Counted from the first letter of the stretch, positions 1 through 7,380 are shown. The stretch is 42,421 bases of DNA from an uncultured Oscillospiraceae bacterium (GCA_934636305.1 CAKUAM010000010.1:1-42421), one strand, 5' to 3'. Numbers and translations are program-made. Notes: generated by a model not told the origin, from the letters alone.

Positions 1-78
1 ATTCCTGCGAAAAAATGTCTTGCTCACCACGAAACTTCCTCGCTGCCGGTCACATCTCCGGTTTTCAGATACACCCTG

Positions 79-128
79 GAGAACCCCCATCTCCGCACCG
101 GATTGCCGGTGTGGAGATGGGGGTTCTC
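79..128. repeat. Long near-perfect hairpin, 23-nt arms
   Basis: Arms at 79-101 and 106-128 are reverse complements at 22 of 23 positions, the exception being a G-T wobble. They enclose the 4-base loop ATTG. No T run follows on either strand, so it is not a typical intrinsic terminator. It lies about 150 bases past the stop of the DUF4173 gene. No convincing gene was seen in 1-278. It may be a dispersed palindromic repeat or an RNA processing or 3'-end stabilising structure. Confidence 0.7.
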
Positions 129-278
129 ACATGGTATTTCCGTTGTTCTGACGCGCAAGCGGCTCAGAAGTGCTGCCGGGGGATTACTTGGCGCTGCGAT
201 TGGCTGCATCGGCGGGAGTAATTGCGGCGGTCAGCGTCCGATTTGACAGGATAGGGCGCAGAGCCAATCCTTTTCGTT

Positions 279-1622
279 TCAGATCAAATGCAGCAGGGCC
301 AATGTGACGGCGCCGAAGATCATCCAGCAGCGCATGCTCTTTTTGCCGGTCAGGTGCGTATAGAGGGCGCAGACGCAGCCGAAGAACAGGACGCACACAA
401 GCCAGGTGCTTTGCAGGCGGCGGGGCGTAAAGCCAAAGCAGGAGATATAGAGTGACAGTTTGGAAAGGGCAATCACGGCAAACAGCATGCTCTCAATCAG
501 AAGAGCCGCTGCCATCCAGCGGATAAGCGGTTGCTTCTGTTTACCTGTGCGTGTGACAAGCCAGAACAGCGTGAAGTTGATTGCCATGACGCGGCAGAGC
601 TCAAAAAAGCCCTGGCGGGCATATTCTGCCACCGTGAAGCTCTCTGGCAGGGTGCGGCTGAATGCACCGAACAAATACTGCCCCTGAATGACGAAGAACA
701 CAAGATAGAGCATGCTGAACAGGCCAAGCGCAGCGATCCAGATACTGTCCGGCACGACGCGCAGCCTGGGCAGGCGGTCTGTGACACGGGTGCCGTGTGC
801 GCGCATGGCGTCGGGCGTCTGCCGGCCAAGTCCGGCAAGCAGGCCGAACAGATACGCGCCGACTGGCAGACTGAGCAGCAGACGGAGCAGCAGGTCGGTG
901 TTCCAGTTGAATGTCAGGTGGCTGCGAAGCCGATCCAGCAGGGTGCGGAAGGTGTCATCCGCGGCGGACAGCTGGGCGGCAGCCATGGAAAGAAGAACAA
1001 TTACAGCGAGTGCAGCTGCTATGGCGGCAGCAATCGCGCCGATGCTGCTGCGCGCCTTCTTTTGCGGCTTCAGCGCAGATACCGCGCAGCGGATGCGCAG
1101 GAAAAAGTGCCGGAACGGAAGAATAAGGAATGCGTACAGGGCATCGAGCGGCAGCAGGTGCCCGCTTTCCCCGCCGGTGAGCCGCCCGGCGCGGCACAGC
1201 GCCCAGTATACGGCAAGCAGATGCAGCGCAGCCATGGACAAAGAGTCCGGGATAGCATGCTCCGGCATGGTGACAAACAGGGTGCTGCAGCGATCCGCCT
1301 GCAGCATATTGCGTAGCAGGGCGGCGAGAATTACCAGCATGCAGCCGAGCCAGATCCAGCTTTCTGCGGGCCTCCGGCAGCCATGAAAAAGAATCTCTGC
1401 CATGGCGATGAAGCCGGCACTGAAAATTGCGAGCCACAGCGCGGTATGCGCGGGGGCGAGGAGATACTGGACATAGAGAAGCGCCAGCGCATACATGGCG
1501 AAGGCACAGATTTGTTCTTTCCGGCTCGCGGAAAAGGGGGGCTTTTGCGGGGCAAGCGCTTCACCGGCCCAGTCGGGCGGGTTCTGCGGCTGCGGGAAGT
1601 CCGATTTTTTAGTTTCGTCCAT
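279..1622 (-). CDS. DUF4173/DUF4153-type multi-pass membrane protein
   Basis: The 447-residue product has a short charged N-terminus rich in proline, followed by many hydrophobic segments separated by short basic loops. Repeated Leu/Ala-rich spans and a motif of the type LPVGAYLFGLLAG match the general pattern of DUF4173 proteins, which are Firmicutes membrane proteins of unknown function. The ATG at 1622 was preferred to the upstream in-frame codon at 1649 because AGGAGG sits 6 bases before it. That ribosome site overlaps the stop codon of the upstream XRE gene, so the two are probably translationally coupled. It is the last gene of a three-gene minus-strand operon (DUF2975, XRE, DUF4173). 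The family call rests on overall pattern and is moderately sure; its function is unknown. Confidence 0.7.
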   Translation of the reverse strand: MDETKKSDFPQPQNPPDWAGEALAPQKPPFSASRKEQICAFAMYALALLYVQYLLAPAHTALWLAIFSAGFIAMAEILFHGCRRPAESWIWLGCMLVILAALLRNMLQADRCSTLFVTMPEHAIPDSLSMAALHLLAVYWALCRAGRLTGGESGHLLPLDALYAFLILPFRHFFLRIRCAVSALKPQKKARSSIGAIAAAIAAALAVIVLLSMAAAQLSAADDTFRTLLDRLRSHLTFNWNTDLLLRLLLSLPVGAYLFGLLAGLGRQTPDAMRAHGTRVTDRLPRLRVVPDSIWIAALGLFSMLYLVFFVIQGQYLFGAFSRTLPESFTVAEYARQGFFELCRVMAINFTLFWLVTRTGKQKQPLIRWMAAALLIESMLFAVIALSKLSLYISCFGFTPRRLQSTWLVCVLFFGCVCALYTHLTGKKSMRCWMIFGAVTLALLHLI

Positions 1623-1632
1623 GTGAAGCCTC

Positions 1633-1842
1633 CTATTGATCGTCCACAAATTCCAGAATATCGCCCGGCTGGCACTGCAGCACGTGGCAGAGCGCCATGA
1701 GCGTGGAAAACCGGATGGCGCGGGCCTTGTTATTTTTAAGGATGGAAAGATTGGCAGGGGTGATGCCGACTTTTTCGGCCAGCTCCCCGGCAGAGATTTT
1801 ACGTTTGGCCATCATGACGTCGAGATTTACGAGGATTTCCAT
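1633..1842 (-). CDS. Small XRE-family (Cro/CI, YozG-like) transcriptional regulator
   Basis: The 69-residue protein is essentially a single helix-turn-helix. The segments KRKISAGELAEKVGITPANL and SILKNNKARAIRFSTLMALC form the DNA-binding core, followed by the family signature CQPGDILEF. It starts at an ATG with AGGAGGG 7 bases upstream. It lies between a DUF2975 membrane protein (12 bases upstream) and the DUF4173 protein. DUF2975 plus a one-domain YozG-like regulator is a recurrent pair in Firmicutes. The usual inference is that the membrane partner modulates the regulator, but no signal is known. It probably binds the TTATCG-N19-CGATAA inverted repeat upstream of the operon. Confidence 0.9.
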   Translation of the reverse strand: MEILVNLDVMMAKRKISAGELAEKVGITPANLSILKNNKARAIRFSTLMALCHVLQCQPGDILEFVDDQ

Positions 1843-1854
1843 GCGCGTACCCTC

Positions 1855-2304
1855 CTAAATCGTCAGATCCAGCTCGGATTGCATGGCAATGGCCTGCTGG
1901 AAGATATTCTTGACGATCCGGACGATGAGCGCCATGAAGGCGGCAGCAATGGCAACCGCGGCAAAGGGCAGATAGTACAGACAGCTGACGAGGCACACGA
2001 TTCCGGCGCCGATGCAGCACCAGCTGACCGCGCGCAGAAGTATGACGTTGACAGGGTCAAAAACGATCTGTGCCCGGATATTCTGCAGTAGCCGCCAGAG
2101 CTTTATCAGCAGGATCCATCCGAAGATGCTGCACAGGTAAATCGTGACCATCATATAGACGGTGTATTGCGCGCGCATCATCCGCAGGCCGGTGAACCAC
2201 CGGACAGCCCAGTAGCAGCCAATATCCAGCGCAGCCAGCAGAAGCATAAAAAGAATCACGCATACGCGGGAGAGCATAATGGAGCGGTCTTTGGACCAGT
2301 TCAT
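1855..2304 (-). CDS. DUF2975 domain membrane protein
   Basis: The 149-residue protein has four predicted membrane spans: about residues 12-33, 47-68, 91-110 and 113-135. They are followed by a short amphipathic tail ending in SELDLTI. This four-helix layout with the adjacent YozG-like regulator is diagnostic of DUF2975. An in-frame start at 2340 was rejected in favour of the ATG at 2304, which has AAAGGATG about 8 bases upstream. It is the first gene of the operon; a TTGACA/TATTGT promoter and an inverted repeat lie upstream. The molecular role is unknown; a membrane sensor or partner of the downstream regulator is an inference from gene pairing. Confidence 0.85.
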   Translation of the reverse strand: MNWSKDRSIMLSRVCVILFMLLLAALDIGCYWAVRWFTGLRMMRAQYTVYMMVTIYLCSIFGWILLIKLWRLLQNIRAQIVFDPVNVILLRAVSWCCIGAGIVCLVSCLYYLPFAAVAIAAAFMALIVRIVKNIFQQAIAMQSELDLTI

Positions 2305-2330
2305 GGGAAACACATCCTTTCTGTGGGTAC

Positions 2331-2359
2331 ACAATACCATGGAGGGAATCGTTTGTCAA
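2331..2359 (-). promoter_or_regulatory. Sigma-A promoter of the DUF2975-XRE-DUF4173 operon
   Basis: Reading the minus strand, TTGACA (2359-2354) is followed by a 17-bp spacer and TATTGT (2336-2331). The start codon at 2304 is about 20 bases past the expected transcription start. Confidence 0.75.
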
Positions 2360-2366
2360 TTAAAAA

Positions 2367-2397
2367 TTATCGAAAAACAATAAATAATTTCCGATAA
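2367..2397. promoter_or_regulatory. Candidate operator TTATCG-N19-CGATAA
   Basis: An inverted repeat TTATCG (2367-2372) and CGATAA (2392-2397) lies in a very A+T-rich stretch just upstream of the -35 box of the DUF2975-XRE operon. Position and symmetry suit the XRE regulator encoded by the operon; binding is inferred. Confidence 0.5.
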
Positions 2398-2401
2398 ACA
2401 A

Positions 2402-2424
2402 GGTGAGCAGCTTCGCTGCTCACC
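2402..2424 (-). terminator. Hairpin after the DUF2500 gene
   Basis: Perfect 10-bp arms GGTGAGCAGC and GCTGCTCACC with a 3-base loop, 10 bases past the DUF2500 stop. On the minus strand the following tail (CTTGTTTATC) is only moderately T-rich, so termination may be weak. Confidence 0.55.
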
Positions 2425-2433
2425 GAAAAAGGC

Positions 2434-2802
2434 TTATGTACGAGTGAAGGATAAAAAGCGCGTACCCTGAAAGGAGAGTGTTCCGCGGTCGCCCTCGGCC
2501 AGCATGGCGTATTCTGAACTGCTGAGGGAAAATTCCATCCGGTCGCCGCTTTCTACCTGAAAGGTTGCATAGTACCACGTGGAGGAGCGGGCCATATGGG
2601 TGTTTGTGTTGTGATGGTGTGACACGTCGGTACGTTTGGCGGTGACGATGGCGGGGACGCTCAGGCGCGGAGAATTGTTGTTCTTGTGCCACCGGCCGAT
2701 GTTGCGGACAGCCGTGACAATAAACATAATGAAGAACACAAGAAAAATAACGGTGAAAAGAACGGGAAAAACGCTGTCAAAAAAGGAAAAAGCAGAAAAC
2801 AC
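2434..2802 (-). CDS. DUF2500 domain membrane-anchored protein
   Basis: The 122-residue protein has one strong N-terminal membrane span (residues 10-34). A soluble domain follows with VPAIVTAKRTDVS, a WYYATFQVESGDR strand and LAEGDRGTLSFQGTRFLSF, matching the small beta-barrel-like DUF2500 family. The start is GTG at 2802, with GGAGG 8 bases upstream; an ATG at 2809 is out of frame. It has its own promoter (TTGTTT-N17-TATAGT) and a hairpin beyond the stop, so it is probably monocistronic. Function is unknown. Confidence 0.85.
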   Translation of the reverse strand: MFSAFSFFDSVFPVLFTVIFLVFFIMFIVTAVRNIGRWHKNNNSPRLSVPAIVTAKRTDVSHHHNTNTHMARSSTWYYATFQVESGDRMEFSLSSSEYAMLAEGDRGTLSFQGTRFLSFTRT

Positions 2803-2830
2803 CGATCATACCTCCTTCGCTGTTTTTCTC

Positions 2831-2859
2831 ACTATATCAGAAAAATGGGCAAAAAACAA
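2831..2859 (-). promoter_or_regulatory. Promoter of the DUF2500 gene
   Basis: On the minus strand TTGTTT (2859-2854), a 17-bp spacer and TATAGT (2836-2831), with TGA before the -10 giving an extended -10. The -35 box sits in the T run of the terminator of the preceding gene. Confidence 0.6.
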
Positions 2860-2893
2860 GCTGTGCATGGCGCGGCAAGCGTCATGCACAGCT
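2850..2893 (-). terminator. Intrinsic terminator of the TM2/unknown pair
   Basis: On the minus strand AGCTGTGCATG (2893-2883) pairs perfectly with CATGCACAGCT (2869-2859) across a 13-base loop and is followed by TGTTTTTT. It starts 37 bases past the stop at 2930. Confidence 0.8.
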
Positions 2894-2929
2894 GATAAGG
2901 GGGCTTAAGGGCAGAAATTGGGATGGAAC

Positions 2930-3313
2930 TTACAGCCCCATGGCTGTGAGCTCCTGATAGGTTGCGTCGACCAGTCGCTCGCATTCCTTTGCGTTTTTGC
3001 CGGCCATCCGGCCAAAGCTGAACAGACCGTCGGTCACATCATCCAGCACGGCATTGACTGCAACATTGCCAAGACCAGCTGCCTCAGACTTCTGGATGCT
3101 GAACTTCTGGCATTTCTCTTTGAAGCCGGCGCGCATGATCCAGACCTGATTCTGGCGGTCGAGCGCGGGGAAGGTGATAATCATGGCGAGGCCATGCTTG
3201 GTCAGTGACGGCTGGCCTGCAGAGAACGGATGATCCTTGATTGCGTCGTAGAGCTCCTCAATGGTATATTCAGATTTCGTTTTGATGTTTTTAACCTTTA
3301 CACCAAATGCCAT
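2930..3313 (-). CDS. Conserved-looking hypothetical protein, 127 aa
   Basis: I do not recognise this family. The protein is soluble in appearance, with no signal peptide or membrane span. An N-terminal part (residues 1-35) contains KSEYTIEELYDAIKDHPF. A middle beta-rich part follows (LAMIITFPALDRQNQVWIMR), then a C-terminal helical part ending in LVDATYQELTAMGL. It starts at an ATG with AAGGGA 10 bases upstream and follows the TM2 gene after 16 bases, so the two share a promoter. A strong terminator lies downstream. The pairing with a TM2 protein is the only contextual clue. Confidence 0.75.
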   Translation of the reverse strand: MAFGVKVKNIKTKSEYTIEELYDAIKDHPFSAGQPSLTKHGLAMIITFPALDRQNQVWIMRAGFKEKCQKFSIQKSEAAGLGNVAVNAVLDDVTDGLFSFGRMAGKNAKECERLVDATYQELTAMGL

Positions 3314-3329
3314 TGCCAGATATCCCTTC

Positions 3330-3533
3330 TTATTCTTCTGTCACCCACGGGGTGCCGTCTTTTTTGGTGAATTTGCCGGTTGCAACCATGACAACGTCGT
3401 AGATCCAGCCGATGCCAAAGCAGCCGACGGTCAGCAGCCAGATAATGCCGGTGCCGATCTTGCCAGCCATAAACCGGTGAACACCAAGCTCACCCAGGAA
3501 AAAGGTAATCAAAATTGCGGGAACCTTCTGCAT
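3330..3533 (-). CDS. TM2 domain-containing membrane protein
   Basis: The 67-residue protein is a bare TM2 domain: two membrane helices (about residues 5-21 and 27-51). The characteristic GELGVHRFMAGK motif covers the first helix and its turn, and DVVMVATGKFTKKD closes the second. A perfect AGGAGG lies 8 bases before the ATG. TM2 proteins are small membrane proteins of unclear function. It is the first gene of a pair with the 127-residue unknown and has a promoter at 3598-3627. Confidence 0.92.
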   Translation of the reverse strand: MQKVPAILITFFLGELGVHRFMAGKIGTGIIWLLTVGCFGIGWIYDVVMVATGKFTKKDGTPWVTEE

Positions 3534-3597
3534 AATTCTTTCCTCCTATTAAATTCTCTCGTTTCCTTCTTCTTGATCTGGAATACCAGACAAAATA

Positions 3598-3627
3598 AGT
3601 ATAGCCCTTCTGACGTCGGATTTGCAA
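3598..3627 (-). promoter_or_regulatory. Promoter of the TM2 operon
   Basis: Minus strand: TTGCAA (3627-3622), 18-bp spacer, TATACT (3603-3598). A small dyad TCTGG-AATA-CCAGA lies in the untranslated leader. Confidence 0.6.
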
Positions 3628-3694
3628 TGAACTGGCGGCATCCGGTCGCTTTTTGGCACCATCTGGCGTAAAAGGTCGGCATAATACCATTGTT

Positions 3695-3731
3695 TTCCCG
3701 CCTTGCAAGGCGGGAAGCAGCGTGCTATTAT
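3695..3731 (+). promoter_or_regulatory. Promoter of the LytTR/GHKL operon with a 22-bp palindrome over the -35
   Basis: TTGCAA (3703-3708), a 17-bp spacer and TATTAT (3726-3731) with TGC before it (extended -10). The -35 box is the exact centre of an uninterrupted palindrome at 3695-3716 (half-site TTCCCGCCTTG). This may be an operator, although LytTR proteins usually bind direct repeats. Confidence 0.6.
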
Positions 3732-3783
3732 AATAATAAAGAATAACCATCCGCAGTCCGAAGGACAGGTAAGGAGCGCAGAG

Positions 3784-4503
3784 ATGAGAATTGCAATTGT
3801 CGATGACCGCCGGGAGGATCGGAACCGGCTGGCTGCACTTTTGCGGCTGCAGTCCGTCTGGCCGGAGCCGCAGACGGTGGTGACGATGCAGTTTGCAAGC
3901 GGTGAAGGCTTTCTGGCGGCGCACAGCGCAGGCACATACGACATGGTTTTTCTGGATATTTTCATGGATGGGATGTCCGGAATCGAAACGGCGCAGCAGC
4001 TGCGCCGCCGGGATGCATTCATCCGGCTGATTTTTCTCACGACGAGCAACGAATTTGCCTGCGAAAGCTATCAGGTGCGTGCCGATGGATATCTGCTCAA
4101 GCCCTGTTCGGAGCAGGCGCTGGGGGCGCTTCTGGCGAGGCTCTGCACGCCGGAGCCGAAGCGGGCGTATCTGACGCTGCCGGACGGGCGGCTGCTTGCG
4201 CCGGGGACGATCCGGTATACGACGTTTGCCGGGCACTATGTGACCGTGTTTTTATCAAACGGGCAGAGCCTTCGCGTGCGCATGACCCAGAGCGCGTTTG
4301 CGGCGCTTTTGCTGCCGCAGGGAGAGTTTGTGGCCTGCAACCAGGGGAGTCTTGTCAATCTCCGATACGTCGAGAAGCTGGAGCCGGACCGGTTCCGGAT
4401 GAAGCAGGGCGGCTTTGTTCCGGTCAGCCGGAGGAAGGCTGCGGAGGTAAAGAAGCTGTATTTTGATTTCATGATCCGTCAGATGGAGGAGGAAACCTGC
4501 TGA
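3784..4503 (+). CDS. LytTR-family response regulator (AgrA/ComE type)
   Basis: The 239-residue cytoplasmic regulator has an N-terminal receiver domain (about 1-122). It has acidic residues D7 and D8, phospho-acceptor D58 in MVFLDIFMDG, T87 and K106 in LLKP. A LytTR DNA-binding domain follows (about 128-232) with the signatures IRYTTFAGHYVTVFL, FVACNQGSLVNLRYV and GGFVPVSRR. The start was set at the ATG at 3784 because AAGGAG lies 6-7 bases upstream and the receiver fold begins there at once. It overlaps the histidine kinase by one base (TGATG), so the pair is translationally coupled. No agrB/agrD or peptide gene is visible nearby, so the signal is unknown. Confidence 0.95.
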   Translation: MRIAIVDDRREDRNRLAALLRLQSVWPEPQTVVTMQFASGEGFLAAHSAGTYDMVFLDIFMDGMSGIETAQQLRRRDAFIRLIFLTTSNEFACESYQVRADGYLLKPCSEQALGALLARLCTPEPKRAYLTLPDGRLLAPGTIRYTTFAGHYVTVFLSNGQSLRVRMTQSAFAALLLPQGEFVACNQGSLVNLRYVEKLEPDRFRMKQGGFVPVSRRKAAEVKKLYFDFMIRQMEEETC

Positions 4504-5849
4504 TGCCGTCTGCTGCGCGTGTCCTGGAGGCTGCAATCTATTCGCTGATCAATCTGATGCCATATCTGGTGCTTGCGTTGTATCCGTTTACGGATAAGCT
4601 GCGCTTTGGCCCGTGGATGACGGCGGCGCTGGCCAGTGTCCTGGCGGCAATCCAGATGGGGATCGGCGTTGGCGTTTCGCTGTTCTGGCCGGAGCTGGCG
4701 GGTGTATTCAGCTTCTTCAGCACGGGGCTGTATGCGGTATTCTATATTGCGGTTGTGCGTGAGCGGATGGGAAAGCTGCTGTTCATGCTGCTGATGGTGT
4801 CGAATTTTGCCAATATGGTTGTGATGCTTGCAAAGTGCCTGGAGGGAGCCGTCTGGCCGGAGCTGGCGCTGGAGCGCAATCGGTGGACATTCTCCCTTTG
4901 CAGCGTCTTTGTGCAGCTTCTGACGCTGCCGCCGCTGTTCTGGTTCTTCCGCCGGTATCTCAAGCAGGCGGTTATGCTGCAGGCGGAGACGAAGGTATGG
5001 CGCTATCTGTGGCTGATTCCGCTGACATTCTATCTTTTGTGGTATTATCTTCTGTATTTCAGCGAGAGCAGCGCGCTGCAGCGGGCGCTGCGGCCGCAGA
5101 ACAGCGTGTTTACCGTGTGCATCAATCTCGGCGCGCTGCTGACATATCGTGTGACGACATATTCTCTGCAGCAGGCAGATGAAAATATGAAGCTGCAGGC
5201 GGAGAATTACCGCCTGAGTATCGCCAGCGTCCAGCTGAAGAATCTGCAGACACGGATGGAGCAGACACGCCGCGCACGGCACGATCTGCGCCAGCACATG
5301 TCGGTGCTGCTTTCATACGCACAGGAGGGGCAGTACGCCCGGCTGCAGCAGTATTTGCAGGAGTATCTGTGCCAGCTGGATGCGCAGCCGCGGCTGCGCT
5401 ACTGCGCCAATGCGGCGCTGGACGCGATTGTCGGCTATTATGCGCAATACGCGGCTGACAGGCAGATTGCGTTTGAAGCGCAGATCACGGTACCGGGGCA
5501 GCTGGCTGTTCAGGACGCGGATCTTACCGTGCTGTTCGGAAATCTGCTGGAAAACGCGTGCCGCGGCTGTATGACACAGCCAGCGCCGCAGCGGCGGATC
5601 CGGCTGCAGATTACCGCACCGCAGGCGGAGCTTCTGACCTTCACACTGGAAAACACGTACAGCGGGAGCATCAGCATGCACGATGGGCGCTTTTTATCAA
5701 CTTCCCATGCGGGCTTTGGCACGGGGACAGAATCAGCGGCCAGCATTGCGGGCCGCTATGGCGGAGAACTCCGTTTTTGCCCGGAGGATGGCATCTTCCG
5801 CGTGACAGGAATTTTAAACCCGCAGGAAAATTCCTCTTTGCATTTTTGA
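4503..5849 (+). CDS. GHKL sensor histidine kinase (AgrC-like)
   Basis: The 448-residue protein has an N-terminal membrane module of about six spans (residues 10-220). A coiled-coil linker follows (about 220-255) and then the phosphotransfer motif RRARHDLRQHM with H260. The ATPase domain shows the N-box GNLLENACRG (N347, N351) and a glycine loop in the segment HAGFGTGTESAASIAGRYGG, typical of the HPK10/AgrC group with an HATPase_c_5-type domain. It phosphorylates the LytTR regulator encoded just upstream. The gene ends just before a promoter-hairpin unit that precedes the MATE exporter. That may make the exporter the output of the system, but the target is not shown. Confidence 0.94.
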   Translation: MPSAARVLEAAIYSLINLMPYLVLALYPFTDKLRFGPWMTAALASVLAAIQMGIGVGVSLFWPELAGVFSFFSTGLYAVFYIAVVRERMGKLLFMLLMVSNFANMVVMLAKCLEGAVWPELALERNRWTFSLCSVFVQLLTLPPLFWFFRRYLKQAVMLQAETKVWRYLWLIPLTFYLLWYYLLYFSESSALQRALRPQNSVFTVCINLGALLTYRVTTYSLQQADENMKLQAENYRLSIASVQLKNLQTRMEQTRRARHDLRQHMSVLLSYAQEGQYARLQQYLQEYLCQLDAQPRLRYCANAALDAIVGYYAQYAADRQIAFEAQITVPGQLAVQDADLTVLFGNLLENACRGCMTQPAPQRRIRLQITAPQAELLTFTLENTYSGSISMHDGRFLSTSHAGFGTGTESAASIAGRYGGELRFCPEDGIFRVTGILNPQENSSLHF

Positions 5850-5866
5850 AATATTTGTGATATTCT
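5838..5866 (+). promoter_or_regulatory. Candidate promoter of the MATE gene, overlapping the kinase 3' end
   Basis: TTGCAT (5838-5843), exactly 17 bp, then TATTCT (5861-5866). The expected start near 5873 places the terminator-like hairpin about 13 bases into the transcript. Confidence 0.5.
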
Positions 5867-5885
5867 GACGATGTTGTGTTGCAGC

Positions 5886-5923
5886 AATTGCGTAAGTCCA
5901 AACGGACTTGCGCAATTTTTTTT
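5886..5923 (+). terminator. Intrinsic terminator / possible attenuator before the MATE gene
   Basis: A 14-bp stem (5886-5899 with 5904-5917, one T-G wobble) has loop AAAC and runs straight into eight T residues (5916-5923). The MATE ribosome site AAGGAGG starts about 7 bases later. There is no room for a promoter between hairpin and gene, so transcripts of the MATE gene must cross it. Confidence 0.85.
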
Positions 5924-5941
5924 ATTTTCAAGGAGGTTATT

Positions 5942-7303
5942 ATGGAACAACAGGAAAATGCCGTGCTCGGTACACAGCGGCTGGGAAAGCTGATGGTACG
6001 ATTTGCATTGCCATGTACAATTTCTCTGCTGGTGGGGGCTTTGTACAGCATTGTCGATCAGATTTTCATCGGCAACGGCGTCGGGTATCTTGGCAACGGC
6101 GCGACAAATGTTGTCTTTCCACTGACGGTGCTGGCGCTTGGCCTTGCCGTCATGATCGGCGACGGAGCCTGCAGCTATGTGTCTATCTGCTTTGGCAAGG
6201 GGCAGCAGGACAATGCCAACTGCGCCGTTGGCAGCGCGGTTACGCTGAGCGTGCTGAGCGGCCTTGCGGTGGCGGCACTGTACGCCGTGTTTCAGACGCC
6301 GCTGCTGCAGCTGTTCGGTGCGACAGAGGCAAATGTTTCTTACGCAAGGACATACTTTTCCTATATCACGGCCGGGATTCCTGTCTATATTTTCGGGCAG
6401 GCAATCAATCCGATCATTCGCTCGGACGGCAGCCCGCGGTTTGCCATGCTGTCGATGCTGGCTGGTGCGATTGCCAACTGTATTCTTGACCCCATTGCCA
6501 TCTATGTGCTGCACTGGGGCGTGATGGGTGCGGCGGTAGCTACCGTCGCCGGGCAGGTCATCACGGCGGCGATGGGCGTGTGGTATCTGTGCCATACCAA
6601 AAATCTGCATCTGAAAAAAGAGCATTTCCGTCTGCGCGGCAAAATCCTCGGCGCGTATCTGCCGCTAGGGCTATGCAGCTTCCTGGCGCAGATCTCTCTG
6701 GTGATCGCCATGGCGGCGACAAACAACATGCTGGTGCGCTATGGCGCGCAGAGTAAATATGGTGCGGATATTCCGCTGACGGTGCTGGGGATCGTCATGA
6801 AGGTGTTCCAGATCATCATCTCGATCTGCATTGGCATGGCGGCAGGCTGCATTCCCATTGTGGGCTATAACTATGGCGCGGAAAAACCGGAGCGCTGCCG
6901 GGGCGTTCTGTGGCGGCTGCTGGGGGCAGAATTGGTCCTGGGCCTTCTGGCGCTGCTTGTCACGCAGTGTTTCCCGCAGCAGATCATTTCGCTGTTCGGA
7001 TCGGAGAGTGCACTCTATAACGAGTTTGCGATTCTGACCTTCCGCGTGTATCTGTGCATGCTGCCGCTGGCGACGGTCAACAAGGCGTCGTTCATTTTCA
7101 TGCAGGCGCTGGGCCGGCCAATGGAATCGGCGGGGCTGTCATTTTTTCGTGAGGTTGTGCTGGCGGTGCCGCTGGTGATGCTGCTGCCGCGTACATGCGG
7201 CATGATGGGCATTCTCTATTCGATGCCGGCGGCAGATATTCTGGCGTTTATTGCGTCGTTGGTGGTCATCATCCGTGCCGATCGGCAGCTGCGCAAAAAA
7301 TAA
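5942..7303 (+). CDS. MATE family efflux transporter
   Basis: The 453-residue protein has about 12 membrane helices arranged as two six-helix halves. The N-terminal signature reads RLGKLMVRFALPCTISLLV, then YSIVDQIFIG and the NPIIRSDGSPRFAM motif in the first half. The second half has GCIPIVGYNYGAEKPERCRG. These are hallmarks of DinF/NorM-like Na+ or H+ driven multidrug exporters. Length is normal for the family. The start is the ATG at 5942 with AAGGAGG 5 bases upstream; an in-frame GTG at 5876 lies inside the upstream hairpin region and has no ribosome site. The gene sits between a two-component system and an AbrB-ABC operon. The substrate is unknown. Confidence 0.95.
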   Translation: MEQQENAVLGTQRLGKLMVRFALPCTISLLVGALYSIVDQIFIGNGVGYLGNGATNVVFPLTVLALGLAVMIGDGACSYVSICFGKGQQDNANCAVGSAVTLSVLSGLAVAALYAVFQTPLLQLFGATEANVSYARTYFSYITAGIPVYIFGQAINPIIRSDGSPRFAMLSMLAGAIANCILDPIAIYVLHWGVMGAAVATVAGQVITAAMGVWYLCHTKNLHLKKEHFRLRGKILGAYLPLGLCSFLAQISLVIAMAATNNMLVRYGAQSKYGADIPLTVLGIVMKVFQIIISICIGMAAGCIPIVGYNYGAEKPERCRGVLWRLLGAELVLGLLALLVTQCFPQQIISLFGSESALYNEFAILTFRVYLCMLPLATVNKASFIFMQALGRPMESAGLSFFREVVLAVPLVMLLPRTCGMMGILYSMPAADILAFIASLVVIIRADRQLRKK

Positions 7304-7306
7304 CGC

Positions 7307-7362
7307 TTGCAAAAGAGAGCAACTGTGTTATACTTGGTATGAAAAGTCATACCAAGTATAAC
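7307..7362 (+). promoter_or_regulatory. Promoter embedded in a 36-bp palindromic operator of the AbrB-ABC operon
   Basis: TTGCAA (7307-7312), 16-bp spacer, TATACT (7329-7334). The -10 box lies in the left arm of a perfect inverted repeat: GTTATACTTGGTATGA (7327-7342), loop AAAG, complement 7347-7362. Bound regulator would block RNA polymerase directly. Only TTTT follows, so it is a poor terminator for the MATE gene. Confidence 0.8.
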
Positions 7363-7380
7363 TTTTATGGAGGCGTATCT

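Noticed and set aside
24..221. Two short opposite-strand reading frames over the first hairpin
   Set aside because: Both run across the long hairpin and have no ribosome site or family resemblance.
5876..5941. GTG start extending the MATE protein upstream
   Set aside because: It would translate through the intrinsic terminator hairpin and has no ribosome site; the ATG at 5942 has a perfect one.
5871..5943. Possible leader peptide before the MATE gene
   Set aside because: An ATG exists at 5871, but no ribosome site precedes it and the frame has no drug- or amino-acid-related codon pattern.
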